This document shows, in pieces, positions 37,038-48,400 of a DNA stretch of 64,000 nucleotides. The notes under the pieces are model-generated. The model had not been told where the DNA came from. It saw only the letters and a list, made by a program, of their open reading frames with translations, and ran no database searches. This stretch comes from Sanguibacter keddieii DSM 10542 (GTDB taxonomy: Bacteria; Actinomycetota; Actinomycetes; Actinomycetales; Cellulomonadaceae): positions 2,604,001-2,668,000 of the forward strand of contig NC_013521.1 in assembly GCF_000024925.1 (NCBI RefSeq). The letters are read 5' to 3'. Position numbers and translations under genes: made by a program. Position 1 is the first letter of the stretch; each line of letters begins with the position of its first letter.

Positions 37038-38174
37038 TCACCCTGCAGCCCGCGTCCCGGGTGCCACCAGCGCACCCCGCAGCACGACCGCTGCGGGTGC
37101 CGCGAGCACCCCGACGTCGGTCCGCGGGTCTGCGGGGTACACGACGAGGTCTGCCGACGGCGCGGCGAGCACCTCCGGCACCCCGAGGTAGGTACGGGTC
37201 CGCCAGCTCGCGGCGGCCACGACGTCACGGGCAGGCACACCGGCACGGACCATCTCGGCGCACTCTTGCGCCACCAGGCCGTGGCCGAGGGTGCCGCCTG
37301 CGTCGGTGCCCACGAGCAGCCGGACGCCCGCCTCGTGCAGCGCGGCGACGTGCTCGTAGCGCCTCGAGTGCATCCTGCGCATCCGTGCCGCGTAGACCGG
37401 GAACCTCGCGTCCCCCTGCGCCGCGATCTCCTCGAAGCGCGCCACCTGGAGCAGCGTGGGCGTGACGGCGACCCCGCGCCGGACGACCTCGGCGACCTGG
37501 TCGTCGGTGAGCCCGGTCCCGTGCTCGAGGCAGTCGACGCCGGCGGCGAGCAGGTCGTCGACGGCCTCGGTCGAGAAGGTGTGGGCGGTGACACGGGCGC
37601 CGCGACCGTGCGCGACGGCGACGGCCTCGGCGAGCAGGTCGGCGGGCCAGAGCGGGGTGAGGTCGCCGACCTCGCGGTCGATCCAGTCGGCCACGAGCTT
37701 GACCCAGCCGTCCCCGCGGTCGGCCTCCTGCGCGACGGCGGCGGGCAGGTCGACGACGTCGTCGAGCTCGCGGCCGTAGCCGCGCAGGTACCGCTTGGGA
37801 CGGGCCAGGTGGTGCCCGGCACGGAGGAGCCGGGGCAGGTCGTCCCGCTCGTCGACCCAGCGGGTGTCCGCGGGCGACCCGGCGTCGCGCACGAGGAGGA
37901 CGCCTGAGTCGCGGTCGGCGACGGCCTGGGCCTCCGCCTCGTCGCGGCCGACCGCCCCGTGCGGGCCGAGGCCGACGTGGCAGTGCACGTCGACCAGCCC
38001 GGGGAGGGCGACGCCGTCCAGGCGGACGGTCTCGTCCCGGCCGCCGTGCGGGCGCTCGAGCGTCAGACGTCCGTCGACCACCCAGGCGTCGCCGACCTCG
38101 TGGTCGTCCCCGAGCACCACCGTCCCGTGCAGGTGGAGCGTGGGACGCGCGGTCTGGTCGGTCCGGTCGTCCAC
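37038..38174 (-). CDS. Amidohydrolase family protein
   Basis: The 378-residue protein is a metal-dependent hydrolase of the imidazolonepropionase/dihydroorotase type. The first metal motif is [10 protein letters not shown] (HxH). [16 protein letters not shown] and [12 protein letters not shown] with the distal Asp follow. The substrate is not readable. GTG at 38174 is the first plausible start after ffh, 13 bases away, but it lacks a clear ribosome binding site. The location between ffh and rpsP is common in actinobacteria. Confidence 0.87.
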   Translation of the reverse strand: MDDRTDQTARPTLHLHGTVVLGDDHEVGDAWVVDGRLTLERPHGGRDETVRLDGVALPGLVDVHCHVGLGPHGAVGRDEAEAQAVADRDSGVLLVRDAGSPADTRWVDERDDLPRLLRAGHHLARPKRYLRGYGRELDDVVDLPAAVAQEADRGDGWVKLVADWIDREVGDLTPLWPADLLAEAVAVAHGRGARVTAHTFSTEAVDDLLAAGVDCLEHGTGLTDDQVAEVVRRGVAVTPTLLQVARFEEIAAQGDARFPVYAARMRRMHSRRYEHVAALHEAGVRLLVGTDAGGTLGHGLVAQECAEMVRAGVPARDVVAAASWRTRTYLGVPEVLAAPSADLVVYPADPRTDVGVLAAPAAVVLRGALVAPGTRAAG

Positions 38175-38187
38175 AGCGGCAGACCGG

Positions 38188-39771
38188 TCAGCGACCGAGG
38201 AACTTGTCGAGGCCCGGGGGCAGCTCGAGCGGAGCCTCGTCGGCCGGCTTGCCGACGCCGAAGGCAGAGCCCGACGGTGCGGCCGGACCGCTGGTGAGGC
38301 CCTGCTGCTCGGCGACACGCTTCGCGGGGTTGCCCGAGCGGCCCTTCTTGTTCTTCTTGGCGGGGGCCTGCTGGCGTCCGCGCTGCTTCTTGCCGCCCAT
38401 GCCCGGCAGGTTGCCCATGCCCGGCATCCCCGGCATGCCGCCGCCGCGGCTCATCTGCTTCATCATCTTCTGCGCGCCGGCGAACCGGTCGAGCAGCTGG
38501 TTGACGTCCGTCGTCGTGACGCCGGAGCCCTTGGCGATGCGCGACCGGCGGGACCCGTTGATGATCTTGGGGTTCTCGCGCTCGGCGGGGGTCATCGAGC
38601 GGACGATGGCCTCGACGCGGTCGACCTCGCGCTCGTCGAAGTTGTCGAGCGCCTCCCGCATCTGGCCCATGCCCGGGAGCATCCCGAGCATCTTCTTCAT
38701 GGAGCCCATGTTGCGCATCTGCTGCATCTGGACGAGGAAGTCGGCGAGGGTGAAGTCCTTGCCCGACGCCAGCTTGTCGGCCATGTCCTGGGCCTGGTCG
38801 GCGTCGAAGGCCTTCTCGGCCTGCTCGATGAGGGTGAGCACGTCACCCATGTCGAGGATGCGCGAGGCCATGCGGTCGGGGTGGAACACCTCGAAGTCGG
38901 TGAGCTTCTCACCGGTCGACGCGAAGAGGATCGGCTGCCCGGTGACCCGCGCGACCGAGAGCGCCGCGCCACCACGGGCGTCGCCGTCGAGCTTGGAGAG
39001 CACGACACCGGTGAAGCTCACGCCCTCGGCGAAGGCCTGCGCCGTGGCGACGGCGTCCTGGCCGATCATGGCGTCGATGACGAAGAGGATCTCGTCGGGG
39101 CTCGTGGCGTCGCGGATGTCCGCGGCCTGCTGCATGAGCTCGGCGTCGACGCCGAGGCGACCGGCGGTGTCGATGATCACGACGTCGTGCTGACGGGACC
39201 GAGCGGTCTCGACACCGGCGCGAGCGACGGTGACCGGGTCCCCCGTCGACACGCCCGACTGACCCTCGGCGCCCTGGTTGCCCGCGTCGGGGGCGTAGAC
39301 GGGGACGCCGGCGCGCTCGCCGACGACCTTGAGCTGCGTGACGGCGTTCGGACGCTGGAGGTCGGCCGCGACGAGCAGCGGGGTGTGCCCCTGCTGCCGC
39401 AGGTTGAGCGCCAGCTTGCCGGCGAGCGTCGTCTTACCAGCACCCTGGAGTCCCGCGAGCATGATGACCGTCGGCGGGTTCTTGGCGAGGTTGAGCCCAC
39501 GGCTCTCCCCGCCGAGGATCGCGACGAGCTCCTCGTTGACGATCTTGACGACCTGCTGGGCGGGGTTGAGCGCCCCAGAGACCTCGGCGGAGAGCGCGCG
39601 CTCTCGCACGGTGCCGGTGAACTCCCGGACGACGGGGACGGCGACGTCCGCGTCGAGGAGGGCACGGCGGATCTCGCGGACCGTGGCGTCGATGTCGGCC
39701 TCGGACAGGCGCCCCTTGGTCCGCAGGTTCTTGAACGTCGACGTCAGTCGATCTGACAGGGTGGCGAACAC
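38188..39771 (-). CDS. ffh: Signal recognition particle protein Ffh
   Basis: Ffh binds signal sequences and 4.5S RNA and targets nascent membrane proteins through FtsY. The 527-residue protein starts VFATLSDRLTSTFKNLRTKG. The NG domain has GLQGAGKTTLAGKLA, DTAGRLGVD and KLDGDARGG. The Met-rich M domain has KKMLGMLPGMGQM and SRRSRIAKGSG. GTG at 39771 has GAGGAT upstream. The C-terminal 60 residues are basic and disordered. Confidence 0.97.
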   Translation of the reverse strand: MFATLSDRLTSTFKNLRTKGRLSEADIDATVREIRRALLDADVAVPVVREFTGTVRERALSAEVSGALNPAQQVVKIVNEELVAILGGESRGLNLAKNPPTVIMLAGLQGAGKTTLAGKLALNLRQQGHTPLLVAADLQRPNAVTQLKVVGERAGVPVYAPDAGNQGAEGQSGVSTGDPVTVARAGVETARSRQHDVVIIDTAGRLGVDAELMQQAADIRDATSPDEILFVIDAMIGQDAVATAQAFAEGVSFTGVVLSKLDGDARGGAALSVARVTGQPILFASTGEKLTDFEVFHPDRMASRILDMGDVLTLIEQAEKAFDADQAQDMADKLASGKDFTLADFLVQMQQMRNMGSMKKMLGMLPGMGQMREALDNFDEREVDRVEAIVRSMTPAERENPKIINGSRRSRIAKGSGVTTTDVNQLLDRFAGAQKMMKQMSRGGGMPGMPGMGNLPGMGGKKQRGRQQAPAKKNKKGRSGNPAKRVAEQQGLTSGPAAPSGSAFGVGKPADEAPLELPPGLDKFLGR

Positions 39772-39810
39772 CGTTGCAATCCTCACCGTTCGCTGGAAGT
39801 GGCTGAAGGG

Positions 39811-41733
39811 TCAGACTACCGGGTGATCGTCGCCCCCTGCTGCACCCTCGACGGCCGCGGCGGGCGGGCGGTCACCGGTCTGGGCACCGTCGTCCGGGAC
39901 GCCGAGCGCCTGCGCGGCGCGTCGGTAGAGGTCGTCCACGAGCCGCGCACGCCAGGTGGTCCAGCCGTTGGGGCCGAGCGAGGAGGAGTCCGCCTCGGTC
40001 AGCGCGCGGAGCACCTCGAGGAGGTCGCCGCGGTGGTCGACGGCCTCGAGGAGCTCGGTCACGGTGCCCGGGTCGTCGGGGTCGCTGCTCACGGCGAGCC
40101 GGGAGAGCGTGAGGTGCTGGGCGACCATGCGCTGGACGTCGGACACCACGCCCTCGTCGAAGCCCATGCGCCCGACGACGTCGGGCACGAGGCGGGCGCC
40201 GGCCGTCGAGTGGTCCTCGCCACCCGCCCGCTTGCCGATGTCGTGGAGCAGCGCCGAGAGCAGCAGCACGTCGGGCAGGGCGACGTTCTTGCGCCACCCA
40301 CGGGCACGCGCGACGACCTCGATGAGGTGCCGGTCGACGGTGTGCCGGTGGACCGCCGCCCGCTGGGGACGGTTGCGCACGCCGACCCACTCGGGGATCC
40401 ACGACGTGACGACACCGGCACGGTCGAGCGCCTCCCACACGGGCACCTGGGCGGCACCCGAGCCGAGCAGCGTGAGCAGCGACGCGCGGGCCTGCCGAGG
40501 CCAGGGCCGTGGCAGCGGAGGGCACTGGGCGAGGCTCGACGCCGACACCGGCGAGAGCGCCAGCCCGGTCCGGGCGGCCGTCGCGGCGGCCCGCAGCGCG
40601 AGCAGCGGGTCGGCGGTCGGCACTGCGTCGACGGCGAGCACGAGCTCGCCGTCGTGCTCGACGAGCCCGTCGCCGACGGACCGCAGGCGCGGTGCTGCCC
40701 TGCGACCTCGGACGAGGAAGGGCCGCGTGACGAGCGGCCGCTGCAGCGCCTGGCGCGCGCGGCGGAGTGTCGTGTCGAGGCCGTAGGAGATCTCGCGCCC
40801 GGCGTCGGCGAGGCTCGCGAGGAAGTCGTCGGGGTCGGCGTACCCGCAGAGCACGGCGACCTCGTCGAGGTCGGCCAGCCCCAGCCGGTTCGTGTGCCGC
40901 CGGGTGGTGAGCTGGAGCGCGTCGCGGGCGTCGAGCAGGTGCGAGTACGCACGGTCGACGGCGCCGTGCGGACGGTCGGTGAGCCACGTCGCGGCGAGGG
41001 CGGTGAGGATGACCGCGTCCCGGATGCCGCCGCGCGCCTCCTTGAGGTCTGGCTCGATGAGGTAGGCCAGCTCACCGTGCCTGCTGGCACGGGCCTTCGT
41101 CGACGCGACCAGCTCGGGCAGGCGTCGTCTGGCTGCCGCCCGCCAGTCCTCGAGGACGGCCGACGACGCGCGGTGGGCGACGACGGTGTCCCCGGCGATC
41201 GGCCGGACGTCGAGCATGCCCATCGCGGCGGGGAGGTCCTTCGAGGCGATCTGCCGGCACTGGGCCAGCGTGCGCACCGAGTGGTCGAGCTCGAGGCTCG
41301 CGTCCCAGATCGGGTACCAGAGACCTTCGGCGAGGCGCTGGACGGCCTCGGCGGAGTGGGAGCGCCCGTCGTGCACGAGCACGAGGTCGAGGTCCGAGAC
41401 CGGACCGAGGTCGCCGCGTCCGAGGCTCCCGACGGCGGCGAGGGCGATCCCTGCGGTGTCGGTCCCGACGGTGGCCGTGTCCCAGAGCTCGCGGAGCCGG
41501 GTGCTGGCGAGGTCGACCAGCGCCGCCCTGCGGCCCCGGCCCTGCTCGGCGGGGACCGGGCGGAGCGCCGCGGTCATCGTCTCGGTGGCTGCGGTGCCAC
41601 GGGCGGGTCCCGCTCCCGGGCCGGTCGGCCCGCTGAGGGAGGCCGCGAGGTCGATCATCTCGGACCTGAGGTCCCGCACCCCGGCGGGGTGCGGGACCTC
41701 AGGTGAGCGCTGCGGGCCGGGCTGGTTCGACAT
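39811..41733 (-). CDS. glnD: [Protein-PII] uridylyl/adenylyltransferase GlnD, without ACT domains
   Basis: GlnD modifies PII (GlnK) in response to nitrogen state. The 640-residue protein has the nucleotidyltransferase motif [18 protein letters not shown], the GlnD-specific helical domain, and an HD domain with [15 protein letters not shown] for the reverse reaction. It ends soon after [21 protein letters not shown]. The two C-terminal ACT domains that sense glutamine in longer GlnD proteins are absent, and ffh begins 39 bases later. ATG at 41733 has AGGAG upstream. A 19-bp perfect hairpin lies inside codons 10-24. ATG at 41658 is an alternative start. Confidence 0.9.
   Translation of the reverse strand: MSNQPGPQRSPEVPHPAGVRDLRSEMIDLAASLSGPTGPGAGPARGTAATETMTAALRPVPAEQGRGRRAALVDLASTRLRELWDTATVGTDTAGIALAAVGSLGRGDLGPVSDLDLVLVHDGRSHSAEAVQRLAEGLWYPIWDASLELDHSVRTLAQCRQIASKDLPAAMGMLDVRPIAGDTVVAHRASSAVLEDWRAAARRRLPELVASTKARASRHGELAYLIEPDLKEARGGIRDAVILTALAATWLTDRPHGAVDRAYSHLLDARDALQLTTRRHTNRLGLADLDEVAVLCGYADPDDFLASLADAGREISYGLDTTLRRARQALQRPLVTRPFLVRGRRAAPRLRSVGDGLVEHDGELVLAVDAVPTADPLLALRAAATAARTGLALSPVSASSLAQCPPLPRPWPRQARASLLTLLGSGAAQVPVWEALDRAGVVTSWIPEWVGVRNRPQRAAVHRHTVDRHLIEVVARARGWRKNVALPDVLLLSALLHDIGKRAGGEDHSTAGARLVPDVVGRMGFDEGVVSDVQRMVAQHLTLSRLAVSSDPDDPGTVTELLEAVDHRGDLLEVLRALTEADSSSLGPNGWTTWRARLVDDLYRRAAQALGVPDDGAQTGDRPPAAAVEGAAGGDDHPVV
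41664..41704 (-). other. Perfect 19-bp hairpin within the 5' end of glnD
   Basis: Arms ACCTGAGGTCCCGCACCCC and the exact complement surround a three-base loop. Read on the minus strand it starts about ten codons into glnD and ends five bases before a second in-frame ATG. It has the strength of a terminator but is inside the coding sequence if the start at 41733 is right. Confidence 0.9.
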
Positions 41734-41818
41734 GGTGCTCCTCGTCCAGCCGTGCCGGGCAGGGTGGGGATCGCCCGACGCCGCCGTGCTGCTGCGTCTC
41801 GTGGTGGTGCGGGAGGTG

Positions 41819-41854
41819 CTGCGTCGGCCCGGTCCGTGGACCGGGCCGACGCAG
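41819..41854 (-). terminator. Terminator downstream of glnK
   Basis: A perfect 17-bp stem (CTGCGTCGGCCCGGTCC and complement) has a two-base apex. It begins 22 bases after the glnK stop and separates amtB-glnK from glnD. Confidence 0.85.
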
Positions 41855-41876
41855 TGGGCCGGCTCGCGCCGGGCTG

Positions 41877-43522
<1,646 letters not shown>

Positions 43523-43579
43523 CGGATCATCTCCCATCCCAGCCCGGCGGCCGGTCAACGACAACTGTCGAGGCCTGCC

Positions 43580-43617
43580 GTTTCGGGGAGCGCGCCCGGG
43601 CGTTACGGGGAGGTGAC
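43580..43617 (-). promoter_or_regulatory. GlnR-type operator upstream of amtB-glnK
   Basis: Read toward amtB the site is GTCAC-n6-GTAAC-n6-GCGCG-n6-GAAAC. All four five-base half-sites have exact six-base spacing. The known actinobacterial GlnR box is gTnAC-n6-GaAAC repeated. The first, second and fourth half-sites fit and the third is degenerate. A 12-bp palindrome (CGACAGTTGTCG, 43559-43570) lies between this site and the gene. No GlnR gene is in the window. Confidence 0.7.
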
Positions 43618-43621
43618 AGGA

Positions 43622-43659
43622 ACGCCCCGCACGTAAACATCGTGTTTCGTGCGGGGCGT
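43622..43659 (-). terminator. Terminator downstream of ftsY
   Basis: A 12-bp stem (ACGCCCCGCACG and complement) continues, after one bulged T, with a 5-bp stem AAACA/TGTTT and a three-base loop. It lies between the ftsY stop and the GlnR box. Confidence 0.8.
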
Positions 43660-43702
43660 CCGGGCCGGACGGGGACCGTCCGAGGGGTGGGTCAGGTGAG
43701 TC

Positions 43703-44920
43703 TCAGCCCTGGAGCAGGCCGTCGACGAACTCCTCCGGGTCGAAGGGCGCGAGGTCGTCGGGCCCCTCCCCCAGGCCGACGAGCTTGACCGGCACGCCGA
43801 GCTCGCGCTGGACTGCCACGACGATGCCGCCCTTGGCGGTCCCGTCGAGCTTGGTGAGCACGATCCCGGTGACACCGGCGACCTCGGCGAACACGCGAGC
43901 CTGGTTGAGGCCGTTCTGCCCCGTCGTCGCGTCGAGGACGAGGAGCACCTCGGACAGCGGCGCCTCCTTGGTGATCACGCGGGAGATCTTGCCGAGCTCG
44001 TCCATGAGGCCGGCCTTGTTCTGCAGGCGCCCCGCCGTGTCGACGAGGACGACGTCGACGCCGCGCTCCTTGCCGGCGCGCACCGCGTCGAAGGCGACGG
44101 CTGCGGGGTCTGCCCCGTCCTTGAAGGACCGGATGGTCTCGACGCCGACGCGCGCGCCCCAGGTGGTCAGCTGGTCGGCCGCCGCCGCGCGGAAGGTGTC
44201 GGCGGCACCGAGGACCACCTGGTTGCCGTCGGCGACGAGGACCCGGGTGAGCTTGCCGACCGTGGTGGTCTTGCCGGTCCCGTTGACCCCGACGACGAGC
44301 ACGACGGCCGGGACCTTGGTGCCGTCGGTCGTGGTCGCGGTGGTGCTCAGGCTGCGGTCGAGCGTGGGGTCGACCAGGGTGACGAGCGCGCCGCGGAGCA
44401 TGGCACGGACGCCCGCCGCGTCCTTGACGCCCTGCACGCGGACCTGGGTGCGCAGGTCGTCGATGAGCTCGCCCGCCGGGCCGGCTCCCATGTCGGCGAG
44501 CAGGAGGGTCTCCTCGAGCTCGTCCCAGTCGTCCTCGGTGAGGTGGTCCCGCGAGAGCACCGCGAGCAGACGCGTGCCGAGCGGCGATCCTGACCTGGCG
44601 AGGCGCTCGCGCAGCCGCACGAGCCGTCCGGCCGGCGGCTCGGGCACGTCGACGAGGACCTCGGGCTCGGCGGTCGGTGCGACAGGACCGGCAGGGTGGT
44701 CGAGGGTGTCCGGGCGGTCCTGCCCCGGGAGGGTGTCGACCGCTCCTGCGGCGGCGGGGTCCTCGTCGAGGTCAGCGTGCCCGTCAGCGCCGTCGATCTC
44801 CGGACGGCGGTCGGCTGGCGGGAGGGTCTTGGAGCGACGGGACGCCGAGACGCCGACGAAGCCGAGGCCTGCGAGGAGGAGGACGGCGAGTGTTATCCAG
44901 AGTGGCAGAAGATCGTTCAC
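43703..44920 (-). CDS. ftsY: Signal recognition particle receptor FtsY
   Basis: FtsY docks the SRP-ribosome complex at the membrane. The 405-residue protein starts with a membrane segment (LPLWITLAVLLLAGLGFVGV). An acidic linker follows, then the NG domain with GVNGTGKTTTVGKLTR, DTAGRLQNKAGLM and TKLDGTAKGG. The N-terminal membrane helix is typical of actinobacterial FtsY. Confidence 0.97.
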   Translation of the reverse strand: MNDLLPLWITLAVLLLAGLGFVGVSASRRSKTLPPADRRPEIDGADGHADLDEDPAAAGAVDTLPGQDRPDTLDHPAGPVAPTAEPEVLVDVPEPPAGRLVRLRERLARSGSPLGTRLLAVLSRDHLTEDDWDELEETLLLADMGAGPAGELIDDLRTQVRVQGVKDAAGVRAMLRGALVTLVDPTLDRSLSTTATTTDGTKVPAVVLVVGVNGTGKTTTVGKLTRVLVADGNQVVLGAADTFRAAAADQLTTWGARVGVETIRSFKDGADPAAVAFDAVRAGKERGVDVVLVDTAGRLQNKAGLMDELGKISRVITKEAPLSEVLLVLDATTGQNGLNQARVFAEVAGVTGIVLTKLDGTAKGGIVVAVQRELGVPVKLVGLGEGPDDLAPFDPEEFVDGLLQG

Positions 44921-44991
44921 CCGAGCAGTCTCTCAGGTGGCGCGGCCCGTGGGCACCCGCAGCGCCGCGAGGCGGCGGACGAGCGTCGTGG

Positions 44992-45351
44992 TCAGCGGCG
45001 CTCGGTCTTCGGTCGGACGCGCTGGATGATCTGCTGGATCTCGTCGGCGTCGAGGTAGGCACGCTCTTCCGTACGGGTGGCCTCGAAGAACTCCTCGACG
45101 GTCGTGCTGGACTCGCTGTCGAGGTCGAGCACGTCGCGGCGCGGTCCCCGGTCGCGGCGCCAGGTGGTGAGCGAGCGCGCCCCGGCACGCGCGTCGGCGA
45201 CGAGCCGACCGAGGACGGCGCGGGGGCTGCGGTCCGTGGGCGCGGTCTCCTCGCGGGCGTCGGACTCGTCGGCGGCGATCATGCCGGCGGCGACGAGCAC
45301 GGCAGCGGCGATGATGATCGCGACCAGGAGCCAGAGGTACACATTCATCAT
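44992..45351 (-). CDS. Small single-pass membrane protein, unknown function
   Basis: The 119-residue product starts MMNVYLWLLVAIIIAAAVLVAAGMIA, one membrane segment. A charged cytoplasmic part follows, with RDVLDLDSESSTTVEEFFEATRTEE and a helical end DADEIQQIIQRVRPKTERR (key residues EIQQIIQRVRP). I do not recognise a family. It lies between smc and ftsY on the same strand, 110 bases after smc and 71 before ftsY. Codon use resembles its neighbours. The second ATG (45348) is equally possible as start. Confidence 0.6.
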   Translation of the reverse strand: MMNVYLWLLVAIIIAAAVLVAAGMIAADESDAREETAPTDRSPRAVLGRLVADARAGARSLTTWRRDRGPRRDVLDLDSESSTTVEEFFEATRTEERAYLDADEIQQIIQRVRPKTERR

Positions 45352-45461
45352 GACCCAGTCATACCATTCCACAGGCCCGCGACCCGGACGTCGGGACCGG
45401 GCCGAGGGTGAGTCGGGCGATCCACACCCAACCTCTACACCGCGCCCTCGGCGCGCACCCC

Positions 45462-48400
45462 TCACCGCTCGACGGGCTCCCGGATCCGCTGGCTGATGAC
45501 GGTGGTCACACCGTCCCCGCGCATCGTCACCCCGTAGAGGGCGTCCGCGATCTCCATCGTGCGCTTCTGGTGCGTGATGACGATCAGCTGGCTGTCGCGC
45601 TGGAGCTCGACGAAGATCTCGAGCAGCCGTCCCAGGTTCGTGTCGTCGAGCGCCGCCTCGACCTCGTCCATGACGTAGAAGGGGCTCGGGCGCGCCTTGA
45701 AGATCGACACGAGCAGCGCGACCGCCGTGAGGGAGCGCTCACCGCCCGAGAGCAGGGACAGCCGCTTGACCTTCTTGCCGGCCGGTCGCGCCTCGACCTC
45801 GATGCCGGTGGTGAGCATGTCCGTCGGGTCGGTGAGGACCAGGCGCCCCTCGCCGCCGGGGAACAGCCGGGGGAAGACCTCGTCGAACTGGGCGCTCGTG
45901 TCCTCGAAGGCCTCGGTGAAGACCCGCTCGACCCGCTCGTCGATCTCGCGGACGATCTCGAGGAGGTCGGCGCGAGACCGCTTCAGGTCGGCCAGCTGCT
46001 CCGTGAGGAAGGTGTGCCGCTCCTCGAGGGCCGCGAACTCCTCGAGGGCGAGCGGGTTGACCCGGCCCAGCCGTGCCATGGCACGCTCGGCGGACTGCAG
46101 CCGCTTCTCCTGCTCCGCCCGGACGTACGGGCGGCCGACCGGCTCGTCGTCGGCGGGCTGCCCGGGACGGTCGTCGCCCTCCCCCGCTCCGTGGTCCGCG
46201 CGCTGCTGCGCCGCGACCTCTGCGTCGACCACCAGCCGGTGCGGACCGAACTCCTCGACCAGCACGTCCGGGTCGGTGCCGAGCTCGTCGACCGCACGCT
46301 GGCGCAGCGCCTCGACCCGCGCCTGCTGCTGGGCACGTGCCACCTCGTCGCGGTGCGCGACGTCGGTGATCGACCGCAGCTCTTCGGCGAGCGCGTCCTG
46401 ACGCTGCCGGGCGCGCACCACCTCCGCGTCCCGCGCCCCGCGGTCTGCCTCCGCCTCGTCCCGGCGCACGGTGGCGAGGCCGATCGAGACGTCGCAGTAC
46501 CGCGCCGCCGACGCCGCACCGTCGCGGACCGCCTCGGCGACCACCACCTGGCGCCTCCGTGCGACCTCGCGGCGCTCGGCCTGGTCACGGGCCTCCCGCT
46601 CGGCGCGAGCCGCCCGCTCGAGCGACTGGGCGCGTCCCGAGAGCGCACGGGCGCGCTCCTCGCTCGTGCGCAGGGCCAGCCGGGCCTCGGTCTCCGCCGC
46701 GCGTGCCTGCGCAGCGTCGTCGGCAGCACCGTCTCGTGCCCGGGTGGCGTCCTCGATCGCGTCCTCGGTGTCCTGGGGGTCGGCCTCGGCCGCGTCGAGC
46801 CGGGCGACCAGCTCCACGAGCTGTGCCTCGTCGTCGGCGAGGGTCCGGGTGGCCGCGTCGATCCGCTCCTGCGTCCGGACGGCCTCCGCGGCGGCCGACC
46901 GGGCTGCCGCGCCGAGCTGCCCGAGGCGCTCGGCGACCGCAGAGTGCGCAGCGTCCGAGGCGTGCAGCCGGTCGAGCGCGGCGTCGGCACGCTCCTGGGC
47001 AGACTGCACCGCACGCTCGACCGTCTCCCGCCGGCGGTCCGCGTCCGCGCCACGACGCTGGGCGTCCGCTGCGGCAGCACGCGCCTCGTCGAGCGCAGCC
47101 TGCAGGTGCAGCACGCTCGGTGCCGCGGCAGACCCTCCCCAGGCCCGGTCGGAGGACAGCAGGTCACCGGCACGGGTCACCACCGTCCACCCCGGGTGGG
47201 CCTCGACCACGCGACGGGCCTGCACGAGGTCGTCGACCACGATCGTCCGGTCCAGCACGCCGACCAGGCCCGCGCCGAGACCACGCCCGGCCGAGACCAC
47301 CGAGGACGCGACGACCGCGCCGTCCGGGAGGTCCGCAGGAGGTGTCAGAGGTGCGGCTGACACAGCGGTGCCCGTCTGCGGGGCCTGGTCCGGCGCACCG
47401 AGCACGATGCTCGCGCGCCCGGCGTCCTCGGTCCGCAGGTAGCGCAGCACCTCGACGGCCGCGCCCACCGACTCGACCGCCACCGCGTCGGCCAGCGGAC
47501 CGAGGGCCGCCACGACCGCGTCGGCGTAGCCCGTCTCGACGGTCAGCAGCGCCGCGACCGAGCCCACGACACCGTCGAGGGTGCCCGCCCCGAGCACGGC
47601 GCCTGCGCCGTCCTTGCGGGTGAGGCTGAGGTCGAGGGTCTCGCTCCGCGCGGACCAGGTGGAGTGGTCCTGCGCTGCCTGCCTCGACTCCGCCTCGAGC
47701 TCGCGCAGCGCGTGCAGGGCACCCTCGAGCGCCTCGACCGCCTCCTCGTGCGCGGCGTCCAGCCCTTCCTGGCCCTGCTCGACGTCCATCACCTCGGACT
47801 CGAGGTCCTCGAGCTCGCTGCTCGCTCCGCTCTGACGGGTCGAGGCCTCGGCCAGCGAGTCCTCGAGCCGGTCGATCTCGGCGCGTGTCGCGTCCACCCG
47901 CGACTGCTTCGCCGCCACCTGCCCGGCGAGGCGAGCGACCCCCTCGCGGCGGTCTGCCGCGCCCCGCACCAGGGTCGCGAGCTCCCGCTCACGGAGCGCG
48001 ACCTCTGCCTCTGCCTCTGCGCGGCGCTCGGTGCTCCGGGCCAGGGCAGCCTCGTGCCCGGCGACCTCGGCGACGAGCTCGTCCTCGGTGTCCCGCGCGC
48101 GCTCGGCCTGCGCCTCCAGCTCCTCCGGGTCCTGGCCACGGCGGTGCTCGACCGGGGCGCTCAGCAGACGCACCCGCTCGGCGGCCAGCGACCGCGTCGA
48201 CTCGAGCCGGTCCCGCGCGGACCCGAGGGCGTACCAGGTGGCACTCGCAGCGGCGGCGGCCGGGCCCGCCGCAGCGAGCCCGGCCTCGGCCTCGCGCAAC
48301 GACGTGCGGGCCACCTCGAGGGCGGCCTCTGCCTCGGCCTGCCGAGCACGCAGGGCGCTCTCGTCCGCGAGCTCCTGCTCGAGCGAGGCCGTGAGCTGGG

